Assembly (NCBI GenBank): GCA_017643495.1
Contig: JAEPNK010000003.1
Span: 62,001 to 126,000 of the forward strand
Source: Rhizobiaceae bacterium
Lineage (GTDB): Bacteria > Pseudomonadota > Alphaproteobacteria > Rhizobiales > Rhizobiaceae
Direction of reading: 5' to 3'
DNA: 64,000 nucleotides
The translations under genes and the position numbers were made by a program. Below, piece after piece: positions 45,675-55,875 of the stretch. The notes beneath the pieces are model-generated. The model was not told where the DNA came from and made no database searches. It saw only the letters and a list, made by a program, of their open reading frames with translations. The number at the start of each line of letters is the position of its first letter. The stretch's first letter is position 1.

Positions 45675-48299
45675 ATGAGCCACAGCGTTGTCATCGTCGA
45701 ATCGCCTGCCAAGGCCAAGACCATCAATAAATACCTCGGCAAGGATTATACTGTCATGGCTTCCTACGGCCATGTCCGGGACTTGCCGCCAAAAGACGGT
45801 TCCGTCCTGCCCGATGAGGACTTTGCCATGTCCTGGGCAGTTGACAGCAAATCAAGGACGCGGCTGAACGAAATTACAAAAGCCGTCAAACAGGCCGACA
45901 AGCTCATACTCGCAACCGACCCCGACCGGGAAGGAGAAGCGATTTCCTGGCACGTGCTCCAGGTGCTCAACGACAAGAAAGCCATCAAGGACAAAACGGT
46001 GGAGCGGGTTGTTTTCAACGCGATCACCAAACAGTCCGTGCTGGAAGCGATGCAGAACCCGCGGGAAATCGACCAGCCCCTGGTCCAGGCATATCTTGCC
46101 CGCCGTGCCCTTGACTATCTGGTTGGTTTCACGCTCTCGCCGGTCCTGTGGCGCAAGCTTCCCGGAGCGCGCTCAGCCGGGCGTGTGCAATCTGTTGCCT
46201 TGCGGCTGATCTGCGAACGTGAACTTGAAATCGAGCGATTCAAGCCTGTTGAATACTGGTCCATCCTCGCATCTCTCAAGAATACGGCAGGACAGGCATT
46301 CGAGGCGCGCATTTCGGAATTCGAGGGCGAGAAGCTGCAACGTCAGGATATTCCCGACGAAAAACGGGCAATGGAAATAAAGTCCATGCTCGAGGCAGCT
46401 TCCCTCAGCGTCGAGAAGATCGAGTCGAAACCGGTCAAGCGCAACCCTTATGCCCCTTTCACAACCTCAACCATGCAGATGGATGCCAGCAGGCGGTTGG
46501 GCTTTTCTGCAAAGCAGACAATGCAGGTTGCGCAACGCCTGTATGAAGGCATCGACATTGGCGGGGAAACTGTCGGTCTCATTACATACATGCGTACTGA
46601 TGGCGTTCAGATTGCGCCGGAAGCGATTGAGCCAATCCGCCAGCAAATCACCTCGCGTTTCAGCGCACGCCATGTGCCGGAAAAACCACGCCTGTACAGC
46701 AGCAAGGCCAAAAACGCGCAGGAAGCGCACGAAGCGATCCGGCCAACCGACATTTCGCGGCATCCATCCGAAGTTGCCAAGTTTCTCGACAAGGACCAGC
46801 AACGGCTTTACGACCTGATCTGGAAACGGACCATGGCAAGCCAGATGGCATCCGCCGAGGTTGAGCGTACCAGCGTCGACATTCTGGCACAGGCCGACGG
46901 CAAGACTGCCCGCCTGCGCGCAAACGGTTCCGTTATCCGGTTTGACGGTTTTCTGGCTGCCTATGACGAAGCCAAATCGAGCGATGACAAGGACGAGGAT
47001 GAATCAAAACTGCTTCCGGCCATGAAGGAAAGCGAAGCAGTCTCTCGCGAAAAAATAGAAGCAAACCAGCACTTTACCGAGCCACCACCCCGGTATTCGG
47101 AAGCTTCCCTAATCCGAAAGATGGAAGACCTCGGCATTGGCAGGCCGTCCACTTATGCTTCCATTCTCTCCACACTGCAGGACCGCGATTATGTAACTCT
47201 TGAGAAACGTCGTTTTACGCCTGCCTCAAAAGGCCGGGTGGTGACGAGTTTTCTCGAGAGTTATTTCAACCGGTATGTGGAATACGACTTTACAGCAGAC
47301 CTGGAAGAGCAACTTGACCAGATTTCGGACGGCAAACTGGGCTGGAAGGATGTCTTGCGTGATTTCTGGAAACAATTCTCTGCCAGCGTTGGAGAAACGA
47401 AAGACCTGCGGGTTTCCGAAGTCCTCGACAAGCTGAACGAAGAACTCGCTCCATTGGCTTTCCCGCCGCGTGAAGACGGGTCTGATCCCCGGATTTGCCC
47501 GAATTGCAGCAAAGGCCAGTTGAGTTTGAAAGTGGGCAAGTTTGGTGCCTTTGTCGGATGTTCAAACTATCCCGATTGCGGCTATACCCGCCAGCTTGGC
47601 CAAAGCGAGGCTGAAGCTGCTGCCGAGGCTGCCAATGACGGGCCCAAGCTGCTTGGCCAAGATCCCGAGACAGGCGAAGACATTACATTGCGTTCAGGGC
47701 GTTTCGGCCCCTATATCCAGCGCGGCGAAGGCAAGGCCAAGGAAGTGAAACGGGCCGGAATTCCGAAAGGCTGGAACGCACAGGAAATCGATTACGAGAA
47801 GGCCCTGCAATTGCTGGCCCTGCCCCGCGAAGTCGGCCCTCACCCGGAAACAGGCGAGGTGATCAGTGCCGGTCTCGGACGATACGGTCCGTTCGTGCTT
47901 CACCAGGGCCTTTATGCGAATCTGGAAAGCCCTGAGGACGTCTTCACGATTGGCTTGAACCATGCCGTAACATTGCTGGCGGAAAAAGCTGCCAAAGGTG
48001 GCGGGCGTGGACGGGGTGCGGCTGCGCTCAAGGAGCTTGGTGAACATCCCGATGCCGGTGGCAAGGTTACCGTCAAAGATGGCCGCTACGGGCCCTATGT
48101 CAATCACGGCAAGGTCAATGCAACGCTGCCCAAGGACAAGGATCCGCAATCGGTGACCCTTGAAGAAGCGCTTGCATTGTTGGAGGCCAAGGCTGGCAAG
48201 GCACCAAAGAAGAAGGCAGCAGCAAAAAAGAAAGCCCCTGCCAAGAAAACTGCGGCCAAAAAAACAACAGCCAAGAAGACGACGAAAACGGACGGATAG
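45675..48299 (+). CDS. topA: DNA topoisomerase I
   Basis: An 874-residue type IA topoisomerase. TOPRIM domain at the N-terminus (VVIVESPAKAKTINKYLG, ATDPDREGEAISWH), active-site tyrosine in ITYMRTDGVQI, one C4 zinc ribbon (CPNCSKGQLSLKVGKFGAFVGC and YPDC), several topoisomerase C-terminal repeats (RFGPYIQRGEGKAKE, RYGPFVLHQG, RYGPYVNHGK), and a Lys/Ala-rich tail of about 40 residues (AAKKKAPAKK). It relaxes negative supercoils. ATG 45675 gives the standard start MSHSVVIVESPAK. Confidence 0.97.
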   Translation: MSHSVVIVESPAKAKTINKYLGKDYTVMASYGHVRDLPPKDGSVLPDEDFAMSWAVDSKSRTRLNEITKAVKQADKLILATDPDREGEAISWHVLQVLNDKKAIKDKTVERVVFNAITKQSVLEAMQNPREIDQPLVQAYLARRALDYLVGFTLSPVLWRKLPGARSAGRVQSVALRLICERELEIERFKPVEYWSILASLKNTAGQAFEARISEFEGEKLQRQDIPDEKRAMEIKSMLEAASLSVEKIESKPVKRNPYAPFTTSTMQMDASRRLGFSAKQTMQVAQRLYEGIDIGGETVGLITYMRTDGVQIAPEAIEPIRQQITSRFSARHVPEKPRLYSSKAKNAQEAHEAIRPTDISRHPSEVAKFLDKDQQRLYDLIWKRTMASQMASAEVERTSVDILAQADGKTARLRANGSVIRFDGFLAAYDEAKSSDDKDEDESKLLPAMKESEAVSREKIEANQHFTEPPPRYSEASLIRKMEDLGIGRPSTYASILSTLQDRDYVTLEKRRFTPASKGRVVTSFLESYFNRYVEYDFTADLEEQLDQISDGKLGWKDVLRDFWKQFSASVGETKDLRVSEVLDKLNEELAPLAFPPREDGSDPRICPNCSKGQLSLKVGKFGAFVGCSNYPDCGYTRQLGQSEAEAAAEAANDGPKLLGQDPETGEDITLRSGRFGPYIQRGEGKAKEVKRAGIPKGWNAQEIDYEKALQLLALPREVGPHPETGEVISAGLGRYGPFVLHQGLYANLESPEDVFTIGLNHAVTLLAEKAAKGGGRGRGAAALKELGEHPDAGGKVTVKDGRYGPYVNHGKVNATLPKDKDPQSVTLEEALALLEAKAGKAPKKKAAAKKKAPAKKTAAKKTTAKKTTKTDG

Positions 48300-48302
48300 G
48301 AT

Positions 48303-50603
48303 TTGGCAAAAAAGCTACCTCCCAAAAAGGCGAAGGCGCGAGCCAGAAAACGCGCCGCAGCCAAAACTCCGAGCCGGGAACAAATCCTCAAATTTCTGAG
48401 TGACAACCCGCAACGAACCTCAAAACGGGATATTTCCAAGGCATTCGGCATCAAGGGAGCCGACAAGATCCATCTCAAGGCACTTCTGAACGAACTGGTT
48501 GATGAAGGATTGATCGAAAAACGCGGCAAAAGACTGGCAGAACCGGGTGCCCTGCCCCCGGTCACAGTGATTGATGTGGTTGCCAGGGACCGGGATGGCG
48601 GTTTGCTGGCCAAACCGGCGACATGGAACGAGGATGAGCACGGCAAGCCGCCCGTAATCGAGTTGTCCGTTCGCAATCGTGACAAGGGCCAGACCCCCGG
48701 CATTGGCAATCGTGTGCTCGCCAAGGTTTTTCGTGACGGCACTTCAAACCGCTATACTGCGCGCGCCATCAAGATTATTCCGAAAACAGATAACGAGGTT
48801 CTGGGTATCCTGCGTATCCGGGAGAACTCCATTCGGCTTGAACCGGCTGTCCGTCGGCAGCCAGAACTTGAAATTCCGCCTGATCTTGTTGGTGAAGCAA
48901 AAGACGGAGACCTGGTCACGGCTGAAACCATTCGTTCAACCAGGCACGGGTTGAAACGGGGACGAATTACCGGCGTTGTCGGGGCATATCGTACGGAAAA
49001 GGCGGCTTCGACGATTGCCATACATGCCAATGAAATACCGCACGTGTTTCCCGAAGCGGTAGTCCGGGAAGCCGAAAAAATGTCGCCGGTAAAACAGGGC
49101 AAGCGCGAGGATTGGAGAAGCCTGCCACTGATCACCATAGACCCGGCAGATGCGAAGGATCATGACGATGCGATTTTCGCAGAACCGGACCCCGATACGC
49201 CCGGTGGTGTTGTCTGTTATGTGGCGATTGCCGATGTTTCTGCCTATGTAAAACCCGGTTCTCCCATGGATCGCGAGGCATTGTTGCGTGGCAACTCTGT
49301 TTATTTTCCTGACCGCGTCGTACCGATGCTTCCCGAGAAGATTTCCAACGACCTTTGCTCCCTGCGGGAAATGGAAGAACGCCCGGCGCTTGCCGTTCGC
49401 ATGGTTTTCGATGCACAGGGGCACAAGACGTCACACAGCTTTCATCGCGTATTGATGAAAAACCACGCCAATCTGGCCTATCCCAGGGTTCAGGCTGCCG
49501 TGGACGGCAATCCGGATGACAAGACAGGCGCGTTGATGGAAACGGTTCTGAAACCGTTATACGAAGGTTTCAGGGTAATGATGCGGGGCCGAAACCGCAG
49601 ACAACCCCTCGAACTTGACCTGCCAGAGCGCAAAATCCTGCTCAATGAAGACGGCACGGTGAAGGATGTGAAAGTTCCCGAACGGCTTGATGCCCACAAG
49701 CTGGTTGAGGAATTCATGATCCAGGCAAATGTCTGCGCTGCCGAAACACTGGAGCGGCGCAAGCAACCGCTGATTTACCGGGTTCATGAACCCCCTTCTC
49801 TCGACAAAATGGAGAAGTTGGGCGAATTTCTGAAAACACTCGACATTGCCCTGGCAAAGCCCGGCCACCTGAAAGCCATGCATTTCAACGATATCCTGAA
49901 CAGGGTCAAGGATACCGACAATGAGGAACTGGTGAACCAGGTTATTCTGCGATCCCAGAGCCAGGCGGTATACGCTGCGGAAAACCAGGGACATTTCGGC
50001 CTGCAACTGGCCCGTTACGCCCACTTCACTTCGCCTATCCGCCGCTATGCAGACCTGATTGTTCACAGGGCGCTGGTTGGTGCACTCGGACTGGGCGAAG
50101 GTGCAATCACCCGCGAGGAAGAATCCCGCCTGGATGAAATAGCTGCGGACATTTCCCTTACCGAGCGCAGGGCGATGCAGGCAGAACGGGAAACCATTGA
50201 CCGACTCATCGCAGGGTTCCTGGCCGAAAAGATCGGGGCGACCTTTACCGGACGCATCAACGGCGTCACAAAAGCAGGACTTTTTGTCACGCTGGATGAT
50301 ACCGGAGCTGATGGTTTCATCCCCATTTCCATGCTCGGAAATGACTATTATGTGTTCGATGAAACCTTGCACGCAGTCATTGGCGACAATTCCGGTGAAC
50401 AATTCCAGATGGGCATGCAAGTGGAAGTCAAGCTTGTCGAGGCGGCTCCGGTGGCTGGCGCACTGCGTTTTGAAATGGTAAGCGATGGCGTCACGGTTTC
50501 GGGTCTGAAAAGATCCCGAAACAGCAACAAGCGCGGTCCCGAGGGGCGGCGCGGCGGATATCGGGGCCGTTCAGCGGGTTCCCGGCGCAAAAAGGGCAGA
50601 TAG
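48303..50603 (+). CDS. rnr: Ribonuclease R
   Basis: A 766-residue RNB-family exoribonuclease. N-terminal basic segment and winged helix (REQILKFLSDNPQRTSKRDI), cold-shock-like domains, RNB core with metal-binding aspartates in TIDPADAKDHDDAIFAEPD, C-terminal S1 domain (GATFTGRINGVTKAGLFVTL) and a basic tail (RSAGSRRKKGR). It degrades structured RNA 3' to 5'. The start is TTG, three bases after the topA stop, which suggests coupled translation. Confidence 0.96.
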   Translation: MAKKLPPKKAKARARKRAAAKTPSREQILKFLSDNPQRTSKRDISKAFGIKGADKIHLKALLNELVDEGLIEKRGKRLAEPGALPPVTVIDVVARDRDGGLLAKPATWNEDEHGKPPVIELSVRNRDKGQTPGIGNRVLAKVFRDGTSNRYTARAIKIIPKTDNEVLGILRIRENSIRLEPAVRRQPELEIPPDLVGEAKDGDLVTAETIRSTRHGLKRGRITGVVGAYRTEKAASTIAIHANEIPHVFPEAVVREAEKMSPVKQGKREDWRSLPLITIDPADAKDHDDAIFAEPDPDTPGGVVCYVAIADVSAYVKPGSPMDREALLRGNSVYFPDRVVPMLPEKISNDLCSLREMEERPALAVRMVFDAQGHKTSHSFHRVLMKNHANLAYPRVQAAVDGNPDDKTGALMETVLKPLYEGFRVMMRGRNRRQPLELDLPERKILLNEDGTVKDVKVPERLDAHKLVEEFMIQANVCAAETLERRKQPLIYRVHEPPSLDKMEKLGEFLKTLDIALAKPGHLKAMHFNDILNRVKDTDNEELVNQVILRSQSQAVYAAENQGHFGLQLARYAHFTSPIRRYADLIVHRALVGALGLGEGAITREEESRLDEIAADISLTERRAMQAERETIDRLIAGFLAEKIGATFTGRINGVTKAGLFVTLDDTGADGFIPISMLGNDYYVFDETLHAVIGDNSGEQFQMGMQVEVKLVEAAPVAGALRFEMVSDGVTVSGLKRSRNSNKRGPEGRRGGYRGRSAGSRRKKGR

Positions 50604-50612
50604 AAACAGACC

Positions 50613-51032
50613 ATGACGATTGAGCATTACGAAAACACACCGGTCGCCGATACACTGGAAGCACGGAACCTTGCATCCGCCATGACACGGGGCGCCCGCT
50701 CACTATGTCCGGCATGCGGAGAAGCCCCCCTCTTTGAAAGCGGACTGCAGGTCAACAGCCAATGCGGGCATTGTGATGAAGAACTGCTCCATCATCGTGC
50801 GGATGATTTCCCCGCCTATCTCAACATTTTCATTGTCGGCCATGTTGTGGTTGCCGCAATGATGATTGCCTATCAGTGGCAACTCATGAACATGTGGACC
50901 CTGATGGTTGTGACGATCGTTGCTTCAATCCTCATTTCGGTTCTTGCAATGCGGCCGCTCAAGGGCATGGTTGTTGGCGCCCAATGGGCACTGCGCATGC
51001 ACGGGTTTGGCGGGCATGACGAACAAGACTGA
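50613..51032 (+). CDS. DUF983 membrane protein
   Basis: A 139-residue protein with a CPAC...CGHC zinc-ribbon-like pair (SLCPACGEAPLFESGL, NSQCGHCDEEL) at residues 32-58 and two membrane spans (IFIVGHVVVAAMMIAYQW and WTLMVVTIVASILISVLAM). DUF983 proteins are of unknown function. Ten bases after rnr; overlaps the NUDIX gene by 17 bases. Confidence 0.88.
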   Translation: MTIEHYENTPVADTLEARNLASAMTRGARSLCPACGEAPLFESGLQVNSQCGHCDEELLHHRADDFPAYLNIFIVGHVVVAAMMIAYQWQLMNMWTLMVVTIVASILISVLAMRPLKGMVVGAQWALRMHGFGGHDEQD

Positions 51033-51822
51033 CGACAACGGCAAGGATACCGGACTGGTTTCGGAGATCGACCGCGTACAGGAAATGATCAATTCTCCAC
51101 AAATGCGGGACATGCGGGAGCGTGTTCGCAAAAAAGGAGATTATATCCGTCCGAAAAATGCGGCGACCATGATCCTGATCGACGGCTCGGGCAGCAAGCT
51201 TCGTGTGCTGATGGGGCGGCGGAACAAAAACCTCAAGTTCATGCCCGGAGCACTGGTTTTTCCAGGTGGCTCCGTCGACCGGCATGACGGTTCGGTCAAG
51301 TCTTGTGACGAGTTGAACGTCATTACCCAAAGCAGGCTGCTTGATGCAATGCGTGGCCGGCCTACCAAACGGGGCGCGCGGGCGCTTGCCATAGCAGCAA
51401 TCCGCGAAGTTGCAGAGGAAAGCGGCCTGTTGATCGGAAAACCGGGGAACTTCTCCTCGGACCATGAGGACTGGGCAGATTTCAACGAACGACAAATCGT
51501 GCCGTCCATGGCAGGCATGAGACTGTTTGCCCGCGCCATCACCCCACCCGGCATGCCGCGACGTTTCGATACATGGTTCTTTCTCGCCCGCTCACATGAT
51601 GTGGGCTTTACCCCGGAAGGCGGTTTTGACCCTGACGGTGAACTGGAAGACCTGCAATGGATTACGCCACAGGCCGCCATTCTGGAGAACACGCGAGAGA
51701 TCACCCGTGTCATGCTTGTTGAACTGATCAATCGGCTGCGGCAGGACCCTGATCTGAGTGAAAGTTTTCCCGCCCCCTACTACCACACGATAGGCAGCCA
51801 TTTTCACAAGAAGCTGATATAA
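51016..51822 (+). CDS. NUDIX hydrolase
   Basis: A 268-residue protein beginning MTNKTDDNGKDTG. The Nudix box is recognisable around GARALAIAAIREVAEESGLLIG, where the REVAEESG core carries the metal-binding glutamates. The spacing between the glycine-rich part and the box is longer than in MutT, as in larger CoA- or NAD-type Nudix proteins. Substrate unknown. Overlaps DUF983 and is followed by the MFS gene after three bases. Confidence 0.87.
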   Translation: MTNKTDDNGKDTGLVSEIDRVQEMINSPQMRDMRERVRKKGDYIRPKNAATMILIDGSGSKLRVLMGRRNKNLKFMPGALVFPGGSVDRHDGSVKSCDELNVITQSRLLDAMRGRPTKRGARALAIAAIREVAEESGLLIGKPGNFSSDHEDWADFNERQIVPSMAGMRLFARAITPPGMPRRFDTWFFLARSHDVGFTPEGGFDPDGELEDLQWITPQAAILENTREITRVMLVELINRLRQDPDLSESFPAPYYHTIGSHFHKKLI

Positions 51823-51825
51823 GCC

Positions 51826-53016
51826 ATGTCTGCACTGGTAACGACCCAGATCCGCAAACTGTTTGCGGGAAGTGACGCCCTTGCGGTTTCGGCTGCAATT
51901 GCCAGTGTTTCGGTTGTCGGTACCGGCCTTGGCCTTTCCGGCCCCCTGCTCAGCCTGCTGATGGAAGCAAAAGGGGTTTCCTCGACGCTCAATGGCGCCA
52001 ATACAGCGATGGCCGGTGTTGCGGCCCTGACGATTGTTCCCTTCACAACGGCAATTGCCAGAAAACTAGGCGTGGTCAACGCGTTGCTGATCAACATCCT
52101 GCTGGCTACCGCCTTGTTTCTGTTGTTTTACATAACGGAGCCACTGCCGGCCTGGTTCATTCTCCGGTTTTTCTTCAGTTGCAACCTGGCAATGATTTTC
52201 GTTCTCAGTGAATTCTGGATCAATTCCGCAGCAGCGACGAACAACAGGGGCATGATACTCGGCATTTACGCCACCACACTCAGCATCGGGTTTGCTATCG
52301 GTCCGGCAATCGTTTCCGCCGTGGGCATCCACGGGTTCACACCGTTTGCCATTGGGGCTGGTCTGCTTGCGGCTGCCAGCATACCGGCCTGGATTGCGCG
52401 ACACCGTGGCCCCGTGATGGAGAAGGAAGGGAAAACGCCTTCCATCCTTCCCTACCTGCTGATGGTGCCGCTTGCCACGGGGGCCGCCTTCGTTTTCGGG
52501 GCAGTTGAGCAAACCCAGCTTGCCCTGCTGCCGGTTTTCGGCACACGTTCCGGTTTTGATACAACCGGCGCTGCCCTGTTGCTGACAGTCTTGAGCTGTG
52601 GACATGTTCTGTTCCAGATTCCGCTGGGTATGTGGAGCGACAGGATCAGCGACCGCAGGATCATCCTGTTGATCTGCACGATCGTCGGTATTGCAGGTTC
52701 CATCCTTCTGCCGCTTGTCGTCGGCACAACATGGCTGCTGTACCTGATTGTATTCCTTTGGGGGGGAACCGTTGGCGGCCTTTACACGGTCGGCCTTGCC
52801 CATCTGGGATCACGTCTTTCAGGCTCCGACCTTGCGCAGGCAAATGCCGCATTCATCCTGTGCTACGCGCTTGGAATGTTTGTCGGCCCTCAACTTACCG
52901 GCCTGCTGATGGATGGTTTGGGGCCCGCCGGTTTTGGCATTTCCGTCCTGGTTTTCTTTGTGCTTTATCTTGTTTTGTATCTGTCGCGCCTCAAGGCCCA
53001 CCAGGATGCATCTTAA
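51826..53016 (+). CDS. MFS transporter
   Basis: A 396-residue membrane protein with about 12 spans. The loop after span 2 has a form of the MFS motif (TTAIARKLG) and a matching loop is seen in the second half (GMWSDRISDRRIILL). The family resembles sugar/drug efflux MFS proteins found at this position in rhizobia; substrate unknown. Last gene of the topA-rnr run. Confidence 0.88.
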   Translation: MSALVTTQIRKLFAGSDALAVSAAIASVSVVGTGLGLSGPLLSLLMEAKGVSSTLNGANTAMAGVAALTIVPFTTAIARKLGVVNALLINILLATALFLLFYITEPLPAWFILRFFFSCNLAMIFVLSEFWINSAAATNNRGMILGIYATTLSIGFAIGPAIVSAVGIHGFTPFAIGAGLLAAASIPAWIARHRGPVMEKEGKTPSILPYLLMVPLATGAAFVFGAVEQTQLALLPVFGTRSGFDTTGAALLLTVLSCGHVLFQIPLGMWSDRISDRRIILLICTIVGIAGSILLPLVVGTTWLLYLIVFLWGGTVGGLYTVGLAHLGSRLSGSDLAQANAAFILCYALGMFVGPQLTGLLMDGLGPAGFGISVLVFFVLYLVLYLSRLKAHQDAS

Positions 53017-53106
53017 CCGGGGCGCAGTGTCGATTTTGTCCATAAATGCTTTGCATTCAACAGCTTCCGAGAATAGCCTTGATGGCGTTACTGGAGCTTT
53101 TACTTG

Positions 53107-55032
53107 ATGCAATACCACCTGAACGGCTACCGGCCGGGAGATCCTGCCATAGCGGAGCCGGCCGAGACCTATTCACCGGAAAAGACAGGAATACTGCCTG
53201 CCGAAACCGACATACTGATTGTCGGGTGTGGCCCTGCAGGTCTGACGCTTGCCGCACAGCTTTCTGCATTTGACGATATCCGCACCACAATCGTTGAACA
53301 GAAACAGGGCCGGTTGATGGTTGGCCAGGCAGACGGAATTGCCTGCCGGACCGTTGAAATGTTTGAAGCGTTCGGATTCGCAGAGAAAGTTCTGAAGGAA
53401 GCCTATTGGGTCAATGAAACCGTTTTCTGGCGACCGGACAGTGACACACCTGAAAACATTGTTCGCGGTGACCGTATCCAGGATACCGAAGACGGGCTGT
53501 CGGAATTCCCCCATGTGATTCTCAACCAGGCGCGGGTTCATGATTTCTATCTGGACGTGATGGAGAATGCCCCTTCCCGGCTTGTTCCGGTCTATGACCA
53601 CAAACTCATTCACCTCAAGACCGACCCGGATGCGGACTTGCCGGTAAAGGCTGTTTTCGAACAGACCGACAAGGACGGCAACACGCAGCAACATACGGTC
53701 TCTGCACGGTATATCGTCGGATGTGACGGCGCACGAAGCAGTGTGCGAAAACTGCTCGGAGAAGCGCTTGTTGGCGATTCTTCCAACAAGGCCTGGGGTG
53801 TCATGGATGTGCTGGCCGTTACCGATTTTCCGGACATCCGGCTGAAAACCGTGATCCGGTCGTCGAAGGAAGGCAGCATACTGATCATCCCTCGCGAAGG
53901 CGGGTACATGGTCCGCTTCTATATCGAACTGGACAAGCTGAACAAGGATGAGCGGGTTTCGCATCGCAACATTACGGCAGACGACCTTATTGCTGCTGCC
54001 GAACGCATCCTTCACCCTTATTCCCTTGATGTGAAAGAGGTTGCCTGGTGGTCAGTATACGAGATCGGGCAAAGGCTCTGTGAACGGTTCGACAACCGCT
54101 CTGACACCGGCAGTGACGAATTCCAGGCCAGTGCGTTCATTGCCGGTGATGCCTGTCACACACACAGTCCCAAGGCCGGACAGGGCATGAATGTATCGAT
54201 GGGTGATGCATTCAACCTCGGCTGGAAACTCGCTGCTGTGTTGCGAGGCCAGGCAGGAACCGAACTGCTTGCCACCTATTCGGCTGAACGCCAAACAGTG
54301 GCGCAGGAACTGATTGATTTCGACCGGGAATTTGCCCGCATGTTCGCGACACAGGATGATGGCAGCAACGAAACGTCCGGCGAAACTGTCGACCCTGGAA
54401 AATTCCAGGAATATTTTGTCAAGCATGGCCGCTTCACTGCCGGTACGGCAATCCGTTACTACCCTTCGCTTATTACGCAGGATGCAGGGCATCAGGAACT
54501 GGCCACCGGATTTCCGGTCGGCATGCGGTTTCATTCAGCGCCGGCCATCTGCCTTGGTGATGCAAAGCCCGTTCACCTTGGACATCAGGTGAAGGCAGAC
54601 GGTCGCTGGAGAATTTTTGTATTTGCTGATCGTGCATCTCCGCACGATCCCCAGTCACGTCTGGCAAAATTATGCAGTTTCCTGGCTGAATCCGCTCAAT
54701 CGCCGGTCCTGAAATATACGCCAAAAGAAACCGATATTGATTCCGTGATAGATGTGCGTGCTGTCTTCCAGCAACCCCATCGTGAACTGGCAATCGGGGC
54801 CATGCCCACCTTCCTGCTGCCACGAAAAGGAAAGTACGAACTGGTTGATTATGAGAAAATGTTCTGCCCCGACCCTGTTCGCGGGGATGTTTTTTCCATG
54901 CGGGGCATCAACAGGGATGAAGGCTGTATCGTTGTTGTAAGGCCCGACCAGTATGTCGCAAGCATACTGCCCCTCGACAGTCATGATGCTTTGACCGGTT
55001 TTTTTGACCGCTTCATGCTTTTGCCCGAATAA
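53107..55032 (+). CDS. mobA: FAD aromatic hydroxylase, 3-hydroxybenzoate 4-monooxygenase-like
   Basis: A 641-residue class A flavoprotein of the phenol hydroxylase branch: the Rossmann site ILIVGCGPAGLTLAAQLS, the DG motif VGCDGARSSVRKLLG and the GD motif AGDACHTHSPKAGQGMNVSM, followed by a thioredoxin-like C-terminal domain (residues about 450-641). The N-terminus MQYHLNGYRPGDPAIAEP resembles 3-hydroxybenzoate 4-monooxygenases, which make protocatechuate; phenol 2-monooxygenase is the alternative. No ring-cleavage gene is nearby. Confidence 0.82.
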   Translation: MQYHLNGYRPGDPAIAEPAETYSPEKTGILPAETDILIVGCGPAGLTLAAQLSAFDDIRTTIVEQKQGRLMVGQADGIACRTVEMFEAFGFAEKVLKEAYWVNETVFWRPDSDTPENIVRGDRIQDTEDGLSEFPHVILNQARVHDFYLDVMENAPSRLVPVYDHKLIHLKTDPDADLPVKAVFEQTDKDGNTQQHTVSARYIVGCDGARSSVRKLLGEALVGDSSNKAWGVMDVLAVTDFPDIRLKTVIRSSKEGSILIIPREGGYMVRFYIELDKLNKDERVSHRNITADDLIAAAERILHPYSLDVKEVAWWSVYEIGQRLCERFDNRSDTGSDEFQASAFIAGDACHTHSPKAGQGMNVSMGDAFNLGWKLAAVLRGQAGTELLATYSAERQTVAQELIDFDREFARMFATQDDGSNETSGETVDPGKFQEYFVKHGRFTAGTAIRYYPSLITQDAGHQELATGFPVGMRFHSAPAICLGDAKPVHLGHQVKADGRWRIFVFADRASPHDPQSRLAKLCSFLAESAQSPVLKYTPKETDIDSVIDVRAVFQQPHRELAIGAMPTFLLPRKGKYELVDYEKMFCPDPVRGDVFSMRGINRDEGCIVVVRPDQYVASILPLDSHDALTGFFDRFMLLPE

Positions 55033-55068
55033 CCGGTCACCACTTCCTTTTCATTTCGGAACGCGTAG

Positions 55069-55863
55069 ATGTCCTTTAAACCCTTGCTTCTCGTAACTGC
55101 CCTTTTGCTTGGCCTTGTACAACATGCCCAGGCTGAGACCGTTGTCCTGCGTGATGACCTGGCCTCGCTGTTTGCCAGTCAGGGAACCCGGGGCACATTC
55201 GTGCTTCTGGACGTTGCCGAGAACAAATTCACCCTCATCAACGCGAAACGGGCACGCAAACCGGGAATACCGGCCTCGACCTTCAAGGTGGCCAACAGTC
55301 TTGTTGCGCTCGAAACCGGTGTGATCCGGGACGAAGAGGAAATCATTCCCTATGGAGGGAAACCGCAATTCCTGAAGGTCTGGGAACAAGACATGTCGCT
55401 TCGGGATGCGATCAGGGTATCAAACCTTGCCGTTTACAGGGAACTGGCCCGAAGGATCGGTCTGGAGCGTTATCGTGAATGGCTTGCGCGTCTGGACTAT
55501 GGCAATGCAAAACCCGGCACCGATCTTGAGAATTTCTGGATCAGGGGACCGCTGAAAATCAGTGCAGTCGAACAGGCACGGTTTCTGGCAAGGTTGGCAG
55601 AAGAAAAACTGCCCCTTTCAGTTGAAACCCAGGCCAAGGTCAAGGACATCATGATTCTGGAGAAGCGGGGAGAAAAAGTGCTGCACGGCAAGACCGGATG
55701 GACCACCACGCCCGATCCCGATCTTGGCTGGTTTGTCGGGTGGGTGGAAAACGGCGGCAGGCTCCATGCTTTCGCACTGAACATGGATATGGGTTCCAGA
55801 AAAGATGCGCCGAAGCGCAAGGACCTCAGTATAAAGTTTCTGGAGGCTCTGAAAATCTACTGA
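55069..55863 (+). CDS. Class D (OXA-type) beta-lactamase
   Basis: A 264-residue protein with a signal peptide (MSFKPLLLVTALLLGLVQHA, cut after QAQA-like site near residue 22). All class D motifs are present: S70-T-F-K73 (PASTFKVANS), S118-N-L (RVSNLAVY), Y144-G-N (LDYGNA), a tryptophan in ENFWIRGPLKIS and K208-T-G (HGKTGWTT), plus GWFVGW. S118-x-V is here S118-x-L. It should be exported and hydrolyse beta-lactams, but spectrum cannot be read from sequence. It lies 36 bases after the monooxygenase gene with no mobile element near. Confidence 0.9.
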   Translation: MSFKPLLLVTALLLGLVQHAQAETVVLRDDLASLFASQGTRGTFVLLDVAENKFTLINAKRARKPGIPASTFKVANSLVALETGVIRDEEEIIPYGGKPQFLKVWEQDMSLRDAIRVSNLAVYRELARRIGLERYREWLARLDYGNAKPGTDLENFWIRGPLKISAVEQARFLARLAEEKLPLSVETQAKVKDIMILEKRGEKVLHGKTGWTTTPDPDLGWFVGWVENGGRLHAFALNMDMGSRKDAPKRKDLSIKFLEALKIY

Positions 55864-55875
55864 CCTGATACCGGG

